A DNA stretch of 10,449 nucleotides from JAYUHK01 sp043778415 (GCA_043778415.1 JAYWGG010000004.1:1-10449); one strand, 5' to 3'. Positions 1-7,208 are shown, counted from the stretch's first letter. Notes: generated from the sequence alone by a model not told the origin. Program-made: numbers and translations.

Positions 1-184
1 AAAAACCATTCGCCGAAAAATAAAAAAAACTACTTTTTTCAATTTTTATCCAAAAAAAATGCCTTTTGATAGAAAAAGCGAGCTTTTCTACTCCGAATCT
101 GCTTATCATTGTGGAGAAAAAAATTGTCACTTTTCAAAATACGTTACACAGCACAATCCATAACGACAAATAATTTTTTTTAAA

Positions 185-1636
185 ATGACTTCAATATTTT
201 TTACACATAAAAAAAAGAATTGGGCGATTATTTCCGTTCTTTTATTTTTCTGCGCCAAAGGTTTTACGCAGGAAACATGGTCGCTGGAGCGGTGTGTCCA
301 GCAAGCGCAGCAGAACAGTTTGAGCCTTCGGCAAGCCAAAAATCGCGTCCGCGAAACAAAACTAATAGAGCGACAAAACACGCTTTCGCGCTACCCCAAC
401 CTCAACGCTGGCGGAAGTGTAGGACTCAACGTCGGACGCGCCATCAATCCCGCCACCAATACTTTTGAAACCAATACGTCGGGATTCAACAGCCTTTCGC
501 TCAACTCGGGCGTGCTGCTCTACAATGGCAACCGCATCAATCACCTCATAGAGCAAAGCAAACTCAACGTCGCCGCCTCCGAGTCCGACGCGGCGCAGGC
601 TTCCAACAACTTGGCTCTCAATGTCGCCGCTACTTATTTGCAGGTGCTTTTGTCAGAAGAGCAACTCGAAAATACAAAGAAAAGAAATCTTCAAGCCAGC
701 AATCAATTAGTGCTGACCGAAAAACTCATCGCGGCAGGAAGTCGTCCACAAGGCGACCGCTTGGACTTGCAAGCACAAATCGCGCGGGGCGAACAAACTT
801 TGGTGTCCGCTCAAAATCTGGTAGATATTAGTTATCTCAATCTGAAGCAACTGATGATTCTCGACCCAAGCCAAGTGATGAAAGTGTCGAAAGTAGATGT
901 CACAATCCCAGCCGATGCGATGCCCGAAAAATACCAGTTGGATAAAATTTACATCCAAGCTCTGAATAATCAACCCAACATCAAAGCGGGCGAATTGCGA
1001 GAAAAAAGTGCTGAAATAGACGTGCTTTTGGCAAAAGCAACAGGCTTGCCGACCGTTTCTATGGGCGCAAATGTGAGTTCGTTTTATTCCACTCGTGGTC
1101 TGAAATATTCGACAGAAGTAGTGGGGACAAAAAATATTGACCAAAATGTTATCTTCAATGGCACGCCCTCAGTGGTCACTTTTGTGCAGCCAGACGTGCG
1201 GGTAAAGACTGCAAAAGACCCGTACATCAATCAGTTGAGCGAAAATCTGGGGGCGGGAGTCAATGTCAGCATCAACGTACCGCTCTACAACAACGGACAG
1301 ACCAGCATCGGAAAGGAACGGGCGCAGTTGAATATTCTGAACACACAAATCGCCAACGAACAATCCAAACAACTGCTCAAATCCGATATTCAGAAAGCGA
1401 TAGCAGATGCGCGCGCCGCCAAAAAAACATTAGATGCCGCCGAAAAAACATTCAAAGCCTCTCAAAATGCGTACGAAAATGCCGAAAAACGCTTCAAAGT
1501 AGGTGCTATTAATACTTTTGAATTGACAAATTCAAAAAATAATTTAGACACCTCCGAAACCGATTTGACGGTTGCAAAATATGATTATTTGTTCAAATTA
1601 AAAATTCTGGATTTTTATCAAGGCAAAAAAATGTAA
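185..1636 (+). CDS. TolC-family outer-membrane efflux channel protein
   Basis: The 483-residue product has the layout of the outer-membrane efflux protein (OEP/TolC) family, whose trimers form the outer-membrane and periplasmic tunnel of tripartite exporters. A basic start (KKK at 9-11), a hydrophobic stretch at about 13-24 and a likely cleavage after Q29 (GFTQ/ETW) form a signal peptide. Two helical repeats follow, roughly 33-230 and 260-475, rich in Ala, Gln, Asn and Leu. The opening WSLERCVQQAQQNSLSLRQA and the late motif AEKRFKVGAINTFELTNSKN are typical family signatures. The length is normal. The ATG at 185 is the only good start ahead of the signal peptide. The adaptor gene follows after 72 bases on the same strand, so the two probably work together. 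The substrate cannot be read from the sequence. The family call is firm; the exact pump type is not. Confidence 0.93.
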   Translation: MTSIFFTHKKKNWAIISVLLFFCAKGFTQETWSLERCVQQAQQNSLSLRQAKNRVRETKLIERQNTLSRYPNLNAGGSVGLNVGRAINPATNTFETNTSGFNSLSLNSGVLLYNGNRINHLIEQSKLNVAASESDAAQASNNLALNVAATYLQVLLSEEQLENTKKRNLQASNQLVLTEKLIAAGSRPQGDRLDLQAQIARGEQTLVSAQNLVDISYLNLKQLMILDPSQVMKVSKVDVTIPADAMPEKYQLDKIYIQALNNQPNIKAGELREKSAEIDVLLAKATGLPTVSMGANVSSFYSTRGLKYSTEVVGTKNIDQNVIFNGTPSVVTFVQPDVRVKTAKDPYINQLSENLGAGVNVSINVPLYNNGQTSIGKERAQLNILNTQIANEQSKQLLKSDIQKAIADARAAKKTLDAAEKTFKASQNAYENAEKRFKVGAINTFELTNSKNNLDTSETDLTVAKYDYLFKLKILDFYQGKKM

Positions 1637-1708
1637 TAAATTGGAATAAAATATCGCTCGCTTTTAGCAAATTTTACAAAACAAAACAGACTTTAAACCA
1701 AAAATAAA

Positions 1709-3133
1709 ATGTCTAACAAAATAAAAAAAAGTAACAAAAAACTCATCATCGGCTTGCTCATAGTGTTCGCGGCGTTGGTCGGCGTAGCCGTCTGGAAAAG
1801 CGGCAGCAAAGAAAAAGGCGAACCTGTGACGACCGAAAAAGTCCAAAAACGCACCATCAAAGAAACGGTAGCGGCGAGTGGAAAAGTTTTTCCCGAAACG
1901 GAGGTAAAAATAAGCTCCGACGTGTCTGGCGAAGTCGTAGAGTTGCTGGTAGTAGAGGGAGATTCTGTCACAAAAGGGCAGCTTTTGGCGAGAATCAATC
2001 CCGACGCTTACCAGTCGCAAGTAGAGCGCGGCATGGCAAATGTCAATACTTCCAAAGCACAGTTAGCGAACTCTCGGGCAAGCATCGAAGGCGCGAAAGC
2101 CCAACGGGAGCAGTTGGAAGCGCAGCTCACCAACGCAAGATTGATATTCAAACGCAACGAAAAATTGCATCAAGAAGGGGTTGTTTCGGACGCGGATTTT
2201 GAAGCCTCGCAAGCCACACTTCGGCAGTTGGAGGCTAATTTGAGAGCGTCTGACGCATCTTTGAAGTCGTCCCAAGAGAGTGCGAAAGGCTCGGAATTCA
2301 GTGTGCAAAGTGCGTCAGCGTCCTTGAAAGAATTGCAAACGAGCCTGAAAAAAACGTCTGTCTATGCTCCGATGAGCGGCATCGTATCGAAACTCAACGT
2401 CAAAAAAGGCGAGCGGGTGCTGGGAACTATCCAAATGGCTGGCACCGAAATACTCCGCATCGCCAATCTCAACAGCATGGAAGTCCAAGTGGAAGTGAGT
2501 GAAAGCGACGTGCCGAGAGTCATCATCGGCAATTCGGCGGCGGTAGAAGTAGATGCGTATCCGGGCAGAAAATTTGTAGGCAAAGTGTATCAAATCGCAA
2601 ATTCAGCGGCTAACACGGCTACAACCACCGCTTTGACCTCCGACCAAGTGACGAATTTTGTGGTAAAAATACGGATTGAACAAAGTTCTTACAGCGACTT
2701 GATAGGCGGAAAAGGAAAAAAAATGTATCCTTTCCGTCCCGGAATGTCGGCTTCGGTCGAAATAAATACCAACACCATCGCCGACGTATTGAGCGTGCCT
2801 ATCCAAGCCGTCACTACGCGCGAGGACGAAGAAAAAAAGGAAGACAAAAAGAAGGAAGACGAAGACGAACTAAAAAGTTCGCAAGAAAAAAAAGCAGAAC
2901 AACCCAAAGCTGATGCCAACAAAAAAGTAAAAGAAATGATATTCGTCTGCGCCGCAGACAGCGTAAAGTTAGTAGAAGTGACAACTGGAATCCAAGACGA
3001 CTCTTATATTCAGATAAAAACTGGCTTGCAAGAAGGTGACGAAATCGTGTCGGGACCTTACACAGCCGTGTCGCGAAAGCTGAAAAAAGGAATGAAAATC
3101 ATAAAAAATAAAGACGACAAAAATAAAAAATAA
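1709..3133 (+). CDS. HlyD/MacA-type periplasmic adaptor (membrane fusion) subunit of an efflux pump
   Basis: The 474-residue protein has an N-terminal membrane anchor at about 12-29 with no lipobox cysteine. A split lipoyl-like domain (about 60-96 and 216-254; VSGEVVELLVVEGDSVTKGQ, then YAPMSGIVSKLNVKKGERVL) flanks a long Ala/Gln/Ser-rich helical hairpin at about 97-215. A beta-barrel domain (255-355, with RPGMSASVEI) and a membrane-proximal domain (356-474) follow. This order is that of adaptors linking an inner-membrane pump to TolC. Lack of a second transmembrane segment and the domain details resemble MacA, which partners an ABC permease, but an RND partner is not excluded. Residues 371-409 form a very charged Lys/Glu/Asp insert inside the membrane-proximal domain. 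It lies 72 bases after the TolC gene and 10 bases before the next gene, so an operon is likely. Confidence 0.92.
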   Translation: MSNKIKKSNKKLIIGLLIVFAALVGVAVWKSGSKEKGEPVTTEKVQKRTIKETVAASGKVFPETEVKISSDVSGEVVELLVVEGDSVTKGQLLARINPDAYQSQVERGMANVNTSKAQLANSRASIEGAKAQREQLEAQLTNARLIFKRNEKLHQEGVVSDADFEASQATLRQLEANLRASDASLKSSQESAKGSEFSVQSASASLKELQTSLKKTSVYAPMSGIVSKLNVKKGERVLGTIQMAGTEILRIANLNSMEVQVEVSESDVPRVIIGNSAAVEVDAYPGRKFVGKVYQIANSAANTATTTALTSDQVTNFVVKIRIEQSSYSDLIGGKGKKMYPFRPGMSASVEINTNTIADVLSVPIQAVTTREDEEKKEDKKKEDEDELKSSQEKKAEQPKADANKKVKEMIFVCAADSVKLVEVTTGIQDDSYIQIKTGLQEGDEIVSGPYTAVSRKLKKGMKIIKNKDDKNKK

Positions 3134-3143
3134 GAACGACAAA

Positions 3144-3755
3144 ATGGACCAGCAACCTACCGACGCGCTGCTTATTTTTATCAAAAACTCAGAATTGGGC
3201 AAGGTAAAAACTCGCTTGGCAGCCACCGTAGGCAACGAGCAAGCTCTCAAAATCTACGAGGAATTGTTGCGCTATACTCGACAGACGACACTAGAAATTC
3301 CAGCCGCACGGCATCTTTTTTACAGCGATTTTTTAGAAAAAAACGACGATTGGAATATTGATTTTTTTCAAAAATCAGTGCAGCAAGGAAGCGACTTGGG
3401 CGAGCGAATGTCGAATGCTTTTGACTTTATCTTTAACCAAAAATTTCAGAAAGCGGTCATTATCGGTAGTGATTGTCCGACTCTGACGAGCGAGATTTTA
3501 CATCAAGCATTTACGGCATTAGACCACTGCGACCTCGTGGTAGGTCCAGCTACCGACGGCGGATATTATTTATTGGGAATGAAAAAACTGCACCGAGCGT
3601 TGTTTCAAAACATCGTTTGGAGCAGTGAAAATGTGCTGTCCAAAACGTTGCGAAAAGCACAAGAACTTAACTTATCAACATACCAACTTGCTTCTTTGCC
3701 CGACGTGGATTATGAAGAAGATTGGATAAAGTATGGTTGGAAAATTGAACGCTAA
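3144..3755 (+). CDS. DUF2064 / TIGR04282-family glycosyltransferase-like protein
   Basis: The 203-residue product matches the GT-A-like DUF2064 family, often named rSAM/selenodomain-associated or arsenosugar-biosynthesis glycosyltransferase. Visible motifs are LGKVKTRL (18-25, the nucleotide-binding N-terminal loop), GSDCPTL (108-114, with the metal-binding type aspartate) and GPATDGGYYLLG (134-145). Length is normal and there is no signal peptide, so it is probably cytosolic. The real substrate is unknown for most members. No radical-SAM or arsenic gene is seen beside it, so the arsenosugar name should not be read as a function here. It starts 10 bases after the adaptor gene and is probably co-transcribed with it, though a role in efflux is not evident. 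Its stop codon overlaps that of the convergent nuclease gene. Confidence 0.9.
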   Translation: MDQQPTDALLIFIKNSELGKVKTRLAATVGNEQALKIYEELLRYTRQTTLEIPAARHLFYSDFLEKNDDWNIDFFQKSVQQGSDLGERMSNAFDFIFNQKFQKAVIIGSDCPTLTSEILHQAFTALDHCDLVVGPATDGGYYLLGMKKLHRALFQNIVWSSENVLSKTLRKAQELNLSTYQLASLPDVDYEEDWIKYGWKIER

Positions 3756-4666
3756 CCTTTGCCTGAACGCTTTTTTAACTCCGCCAACTCTGCTAAAAGG
3801 ACTTCCAATTTTTGGTCTTTCGCAACTAACTCTTGGTCTTTGGCGGCTAATTCCTGCACCTTAACATCCAATTCTTCGTCTTTGGCGGCTAATTCTTCTT
3901 CTTTGGCGGCTATTATCTTATCTTTTTTCCCCAATTCTCTTTCAAAAATTCGGTCAATTTCGTCTTCAACGTCCATTATTTCTCGAATCTCTTCGCTGGC
4001 TATTGCTCTGCCCAAACGCTCTATCATTTTTCTTACCAAAGGCTCGCCCAAGTCGCCTTTGAAATCTAATTGGTGCTTGTCTTCTGTCTTAAATTCGGGA
4101 CTGAATACTCGCAACACTTGCTCCAACTTTGTACGCGACTTGCCAACCAACTCTCGAATCTGTATCAAGTAAGAATCGTGCGTGAGCAATTCTGCAAATT
4201 CTTCTTTGACTTGTAAGATTTCTTGCGTGACTACATCTCGATAGTCGCGATTAATTTTTACAACAGCACTTTTGATGTTGTCCAACGAAAACCCAAGAAA
4301 ATAAATCGTTACTATCGGCAACGGGCGCATTTCTGTTTCGCCATTATCGCCTAAAACCGCATCTTCTTTTTTATAATTTTCTCCCAAATAACGCCTGAAC
4401 CGCATCACATCAAAAACTTGCTTGGCTTTTTGAAGTTCTATCAAAACTTTTTTCGATTCGCCAGACTTCGTAACGATGGTAGCTTTGAAGTCAAACCTCA
4501 ATATGCTGATGCTGCTCGTAGCGTTTTCACTCGCTATTTCTTGAGGCTTCAGGTCGAGAGTTAGCACTTCTTCGCCCAAGATAGTCGAAAGCAACTCACG
4601 AGCTATTTCAATATCCTCCAAAAGATATTTGAAAACCACGTCATATACAGGATTGGCTATTATCAT
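3752..4666 (-). CDS. Rpn-type PD-(D/E)XK nuclease / putative transposase with C-terminal coiled coil
   Basis: From the ATG at 4666 the product has 304 residues. It opens with NPVYDVVFKYLLED (5-18), the typical start of the Rpn/PDDEXK_2 family of recombination-promoting nucleases. The catalytic core is visible as D59 (RFDFKA) and E77-x-Q79-K80 (IELQKAK), the family's variant of PD-(D/E)XK. Residues about 250-300 form six to seven heptads of the type LAAKDEE, a predicted coiled coil that could drive oligomerisation. A longer reading to 4738 adds 24 residues with no family resemblance. A possible weak promoter (TTTG at 4745-4748, TACCTTAT at 4716-4723, minus strand) lies inside that extension, which favours 4666. 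The family is patchy and often duplicated. E. coli RpnA is a DNA nuclease that increases RecA-independent recombination; true transposition is unproven. It is convergent with the gene to its left. Confidence 0.85.
   Translation of the reverse strand: MIIANPVYDVVFKYLLEDIEIARELLSTILGEEVLTLDLKPQEIASENATSSISILRFDFKATIVTKSGESKKVLIELQKAKQVFDVMRFRRYLGENYKKEDAVLGDNGETEMRPLPIVTIYFLGFSLDNIKSAVVKINRDYRDVVTQEILQVKEEFAELLTHDSYLIQIRELVGKSRTKLEQVLRVFSPEFKTEDKHQLDFKGDLGEPLVRKMIERLGRAIASEEIREIMDVEDEIDRIFERELGKKDKIIAAKEEELAAKDEELDVKVQELAAKDQELVAKDQKLEVLLAELAELKKRSGKG
3767..3919 (-). repeat. 21-bp tandem-like repeats encoding the coiled-coil heptads of the Rpn-type nuclease
   Basis: The plus strand carries the decamer TTTGGCGGCT at 3839, 3881 and 3902. 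The spacings are 42 and 21 bases, so the unit is 21 bp, which is seven codons. The translated heptads read LAAKDEE, LAAKDQE, LVAKDQK and similar. The in-frame period means unit gain or loss would change coiled-coil length without a frameshift. Confidence 0.75.
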
Positions 4667-5143
4667 CGGACATTTATTTTTTGGGCATTGCGGGGCGATT
4701 AGGAATGAGGAAAAAATAAGGTACTTAATTTTTTCCAATTAATTCAAACAATAACAAGGCATTTTTGAGGCGCAACGCAGGGCGTTGAAACGAAAAAATA
4801 ACGCAGTGATTGGTTGTAATTGAGCAGAAAAAATAAGTAGTTTATTTTAGATACATTCTTTAGTGAAAATCCAACACGCCGTTTTTTTGGTACAACGAAA
4901 TTACTAACACTAAAAATAAGAAAAAGAAAAGGAAAAAATAAAGCATACAATATCCTTTTCTACCTGAATTTTCTATTTGCGACATATTATTTTTTTATTG
5001 ATATGATGTTATAAACATTCCTAAAATGGAATTTTTATGCAAAGTAACTGCAAAAACTACAAAAACCAAAGTCAAATGCCAAAAAACTATTCATAAAACT
5101 CAAATTTTTACTATTTTTAACAATTTTGCACACTTGTGGAAAA
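4667..5143. other. Intergenic gap between the Rpn-type gene and ctaA, containing repeat element A
   Basis: This 477-base stretch is AT-rich and has no convincing gene. It holds the possible promoter of the Rpn-type gene (4716-4748, minus strand) and repeat element A (4762-4862). From 4863 to 5143 nothing is recognisable beyond A-rich tracts and a near DnaA box, TGTGGAAAA, at 5135-5143. Short open frames here (4744-4950 minus, 5026-5295 plus) have simple composition and no family features. Confidence 0.6.
4762..4862 (+). repeat. Repeat element A: conserved flanks, variable hairpin, distal motif
   Basis: In order the element has TTTGAGGCG (4764-4772), a perfect hairpin CAACGC-AGG-GCGTTG (4773-4787), one base, AACGAAAAAATAACGCAGT (4789-4807), 34 less conserved bases, and a distal motif beginning TTATTTTAGATACATTCT (from 4842, running to 4862). 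Element B at 10348-10445 on the other strand has the same parts in the same order and spacing. The 5' flank is identical over 9 bases, the middle flank matches at 17 of 19, and the distal motif matches at 16 of 21. The stem sequence differs but still pairs. It lies about 100 bases upstream of the Rpn-type gene, pointing away from it. Whether it is a mobile repeat, a protein-binding site or an RNA gene is open. Confidence 0.75.
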
Positions 5144-6118
5144 CTACAATGTGGATTTTTTTTGACTCTGAAAAACTAAAACCGTCATCACATACGAAAC
5201 CGAAAAAAGCAACACCGCAAACAGCAAATGCAGGGGTTGCAAGGCGGGCGGAATACCGAAGTGGTGCATCGAAATACCAAAAGCTACTTCGCTAAAAAGC
5301 ACAATCAATAGTGCGTAACTATATTTTTTCAACATCGAATGTGTAGAAAAGTAAGTCCGAAGTTGGTACGTCAAGAAAAGTATCGCAGCCGCCAAAACGT
5401 AATAAAAATACTTATGCACATCGTAAACACCTGTCAAAGCTGCCACCCACGCGCTTCGCTGTTCGTATCCAAGTTGTTTAGAAATACTATCCACTTGCTC
5501 TCGAACTTGACTTCCCATCACGATTTGAGCAAAAATTAGTCCTGTCACGCAAACACTTATCCAAGCATTTTGAGAAGTAAAAACGCTTCTATTGGCTTGA
5601 TTATCAGTATTTTGTATTCGTGTGTGTGCGAGTAATGTAGCAGTTATCAACACTATCAATATCAGCAATGCCAGCACCATGTGGACGGTAATCATTCCCG
5701 TATGAAGATTGCTTTTTACGACTTTGCCGCCCAACCAACCTTGCACCAACACCAAAATCAAACCAGCAGCAGACAAGTAAAAAATTCGCTTATCCACACG
5801 TCGCAATGGAATAGAAAACGCAAAGGTCAGCAAAATAAAAAATCCAATCAGCACTCCGACAAGCCGATTGAGATATTCCGTCCAAGTTTTGTAAACATTA
5901 AATTCTGTGTTGGCGTAGCTTTGGGCATAGATTTCTTGATAGTTGGCAGGAAGTTGGCTCACGTCGGTCGGCGGCACCCAAACACCAAAGCATTTGGGCC
6001 AGTCGGGACAACCCATGCCCGCGCCCGTGCTGCGCACCAAACCGCCTACCCAGATTAAAAAAATAACTGCCACCACAGTCACAAAAGCCATTCGGCGATA
6101 ACGATTCAAATTTTTCAT
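5144..6118 (-). CDS. ctaA: Heme A synthase (COX15/CtaA family)
   Basis: The 324-residue membrane protein oxidises heme O to heme A for cytochrome c oxidase, in the cytoplasmic membrane. About eight hydrophobic segments are visible. The first carries the hallmark VRSTGAG followed by MGCPDWPKCFG (28-45). Family histidines appear at H146 (ITVHMVLAL), H235 (GVYDVHKYF) and H297 (QPLHLLFA), the positions expected for heme ligation in helices 4, 6 and 8. The fourth expected site, usually E-x-x-H-R, reads E81-Y-L-N84-R85, with Asn in the His position. No oxidase or ctaB gene is in the window. The gene reads away from the proposed origin. A minus-strand TACTTTTG (6143-6150), 24 bases upstream of the ATG, fits the Bacteroidota -7 box. 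Confidence 0.92.
   Translation of the reverse strand: MKNLNRYRRMAFVTVVAVIFLIWVGGLVRSTGAGMGCPDWPKCFGVWVPPTDVSQLPANYQEIYAQSYANTEFNVYKTWTEYLNRLVGVLIGFFILLTFAFSIPLRRVDKRIFYLSAAGLILVLVQGWLGGKVVKSNLHTGMITVHMVLALLILIVLITATLLAHTRIQNTDNQANRSVFTSQNAWISVCVTGLIFAQIVMGSQVREQVDSISKQLGYEQRSAWVAALTGVYDVHKYFYYVLAAAILFLTYQLRTYFSTHSMLKKYSYALLIVLFSEVAFGISMHHFGIPPALQPLHLLFAVLLFSVSYVMTVLVFQSQKKSTL
5790..5798 (+). other. Exact DnaA-box sequence inside ctaA
   Basis: TTATCCACA matches the DnaA-box consensus exactly. It lies within the ctaA coding region, left of the proposed origin and in the same orientation as the boxes at 6321, 6439 and 6623. Codon choice could explain it alone; its value is as part of the cluster. 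Confidence 0.4.
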
Positions 6119-6142
6119 TTATTTTTATTTTTTTCGACTTTG

Positions 6143-6150
6143 CAAAAGTA
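6143..6150 (-). promoter_or_regulatory. Possible -7 promoter element of ctaA
   Basis: On the minus strand the sequence is TACTTTTG, matching the Bacteroidota -7 consensus TAnnTTTG, 24 bases before the ctaA start. No TTTG box is found 19-21 bases further upstream, so the support is only partial. Confidence 0.35.
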
Positions 6151-6162
6151 AGCCACTCCAAG

Positions 6163-6255
6163 CGATTTTTTATTTTTGAGAAATTTTGTTCGCTAATAAT
6201 CACTCAATAATATACTATTAGAAAATACATTAAAAAATACATTACCATTAAAGAT
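6163..6255. other. AT-rich segment, candidate DNA-unwinding element
   Basis: About four fifths of these bases are A or T, with runs such as CTAATAATCACTCAATAATA. It contains a direct repeat AAAATACATTA at 6222-6232 and 6234-6244 (period 12). It adjoins the DnaA-box candidates on their left side, as expected for an unwinding element. AT-rich gaps are common in this genome, so this alone is weak evidence. Confidence 0.4.
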
Positions 6256-6438
6256 GTTAGTATGTTGGTATCTTTTTCGTTCCTTTGCAAGCCTGAAAGT
6301 TACTACTTTCTAAACAAGATTTGTCCACAGTAGTTTTTAATAAATCATCTTAAAATGAATTCCGCCAACGGATATTTTTTTTACTAAAATAAGCAATATC
6401 AGCTACTTATGTAATATGTGTTTCTTATCAAAAGTTAC

Positions 6439-6447
6439 TTATCCACA
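6439..6447 (+). other. Exact DnaA-box sequence in the proposed origin
   Basis: TTATCCACA is an exact consensus box in the middle of the intergenic gap, preceded by AGTTAC. Similar contexts recur at 6623 (GATACTTATCCACG) and 6690 (CAGTTACTTATACATA), suggesting an extended recognition sequence rather than chance. Confidence 0.6.
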
Positions 6448-6541
6448 ATCTTACGAATAAGCGGAAATAAAACTTAACAAACAAATGTGGAATGAAAAAG
6501 ATGTTTTAATTTTGTGAATTGACTGCTTAAAACTTGTTGGA

Positions 6542-6604
6542 CTTTCCACCATTTTTGTTCCGTTGCCCTTCAATGTGTTTGTAGCGATTTTGCTTTGTGG
6601 AAAG
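6542..6604. repeat. 8-bp inverted repeat in the proposed origin
   Basis: CTTTCCAC at 6542-6549 and GTGGAAAG at 6597-6604 are perfect inverted copies separated by 47 bases. Each resembles a degenerate DnaA box (TGTGGAAAG-like), so they may be weak binding sites rather than a hairpin. Confidence 0.35.
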
Positions 6605-6747
6605 AAGTGCATAAAAAGATACTTATCCACGTTATTTTAAGGAAGCTCTGTGCGTAAATTTTATTTATTAGTTATTGATTATCAGTTACTTATACATACC
6701 AAATATAATAGTTGTGAGTAACTTTTTCTAAACACCTATTTTTAGAC

Positions 6748-7200
6748 ATGAGAGCGATTATCCAAAGAGTCAGCCGCGCCAGCGTGGTAATAAACAGTGT
6801 GGAAAAGTCAAAAATAGGCTTTGGACTCCTTGTTTTGTTGGGCGTAGAGCCAAGCGACACTCACGAAGATGTGGAGTGGCTGGTTGCAAAGATATTGAAT
6901 TTGAGGATTTTTGACGACGGCAATGGTTTGATGAACCTTTCGGTTGTGGATAAACGAGCGGAGCTGTTGGTGGTGAGTCAATTCACGCTTTTTGCAGCTA
7001 CCAAAAAAGGGAATCGTCCTTCTTTCATTCGAGCCGCCAAACCAGAATTTGCTGTGCCAATGTATGAACAATTTATTTCAGAACTTCAAAAATTATCTTC
7101 GCTCAATGTCTTCACGGGTGAGTTTGGAGCGGACATGAAAGTGGAACTTATAAACGACGGTCCCGTAACGATTTGGATAGACACCAAAAATAAAGAATAA
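6748..7200 (+). CDS. dtd: D-aminoacyl-tRNA deacylase
   Basis: The 150-residue cytosolic enzyme removes D-amino acids wrongly attached to tRNA. It starts with the typical MRAIIQRVSRASV. It has the active-site motif S77-Q78-F79-T80 and the Gly-cisPro motif region NDGPVT (136-141, with G138-P139), the two signatures of DTD. The length is standard. It reads away from the proposed origin and begins a three-gene cluster: the next gene starts 8 bases after its stop. The upstream gap gives no convincing TAnnTTTG promoter; TAACTTTT at 6719-6726 is the nearest match. The product call is very secure. Confidence 0.97.
   Translation: MRAIIQRVSRASVVINSVEKSKIGFGLLVLLGVEPSDTHEDVEWLVAKILNLRIFDDGNGLMNLSVVDKRAELLVVSQFTLFAATKKGNRPSFIRAAKPEFAVPMYEQFISELQKLSSLNVFTGEFGADMKVELINDGPVTIWIDTKNKE
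6945..6953 (-). other. Exact DnaA-box sequence inside dtd
   Basis: TGTGGATAA on the plus strand is an exact box on the minus strand, lying in the dtd coding region right of the proposed origin. Its orientation is opposite to the boxes on the left. Confidence 0.4.
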
Positions 7201-7208
7201 GCAAAAAA

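Larger units (their letters stand above)
6119..6747. other. oriC: Putative chromosomal origin of replication (oriC)
   Basis: The 629-base gap has no gene and separates divergent genes. DnaA-box candidates inside it are TTGTCCACA (6321-6329), TTATCCACA (6439-6447, exact), TTATCCACG (6623-6631) and TTATACATA (6690-6698) on the plus strand, and TGTGCGTAA (6649-6657) and TGTGAGTAA (6713-6721) on the minus strand. Just outside are exact boxes at 5790 (plus), 6945 and 7572 (minus), and TGTGGAAAA at 6798 (minus). Three boxes sit in a longer shared context, ACTTAT(C/A)CA. A very AT-rich segment at 6163-6255 could be the unwinding element. GC skew changes sign across the gap. No dnaA gene is present, which is common for origins in this phylum. 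A multi-box regulatory region is the main alternative. Confidence 0.65.

Noticed and set aside
4667..4738. N-terminal extension of the Rpn-type protein
   Set aside because: The family begins at about NPVYD; the extra 24 residues have no counterpart and overlap a possible promoter.
4762..4862. Element A as a terminal inverted repeat of an insertion sequence carrying the Rpn-type gene
   Set aside because: No matching inverted copy is found on the other side of the gene near 3752, and element B occurs without such a gene.
4744..4950. 68-codon open frame on the minus strand
   Set aside because: It overlaps element A, has simple Phe/Leu-rich composition and no family features.
5026..5295. 89-codon open frame on the plus strand
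   Set aside because: Half of it is antisense to the end of ctaA, which is securely identified; the rest is Lys/Thr-rich AT-driven sequence.
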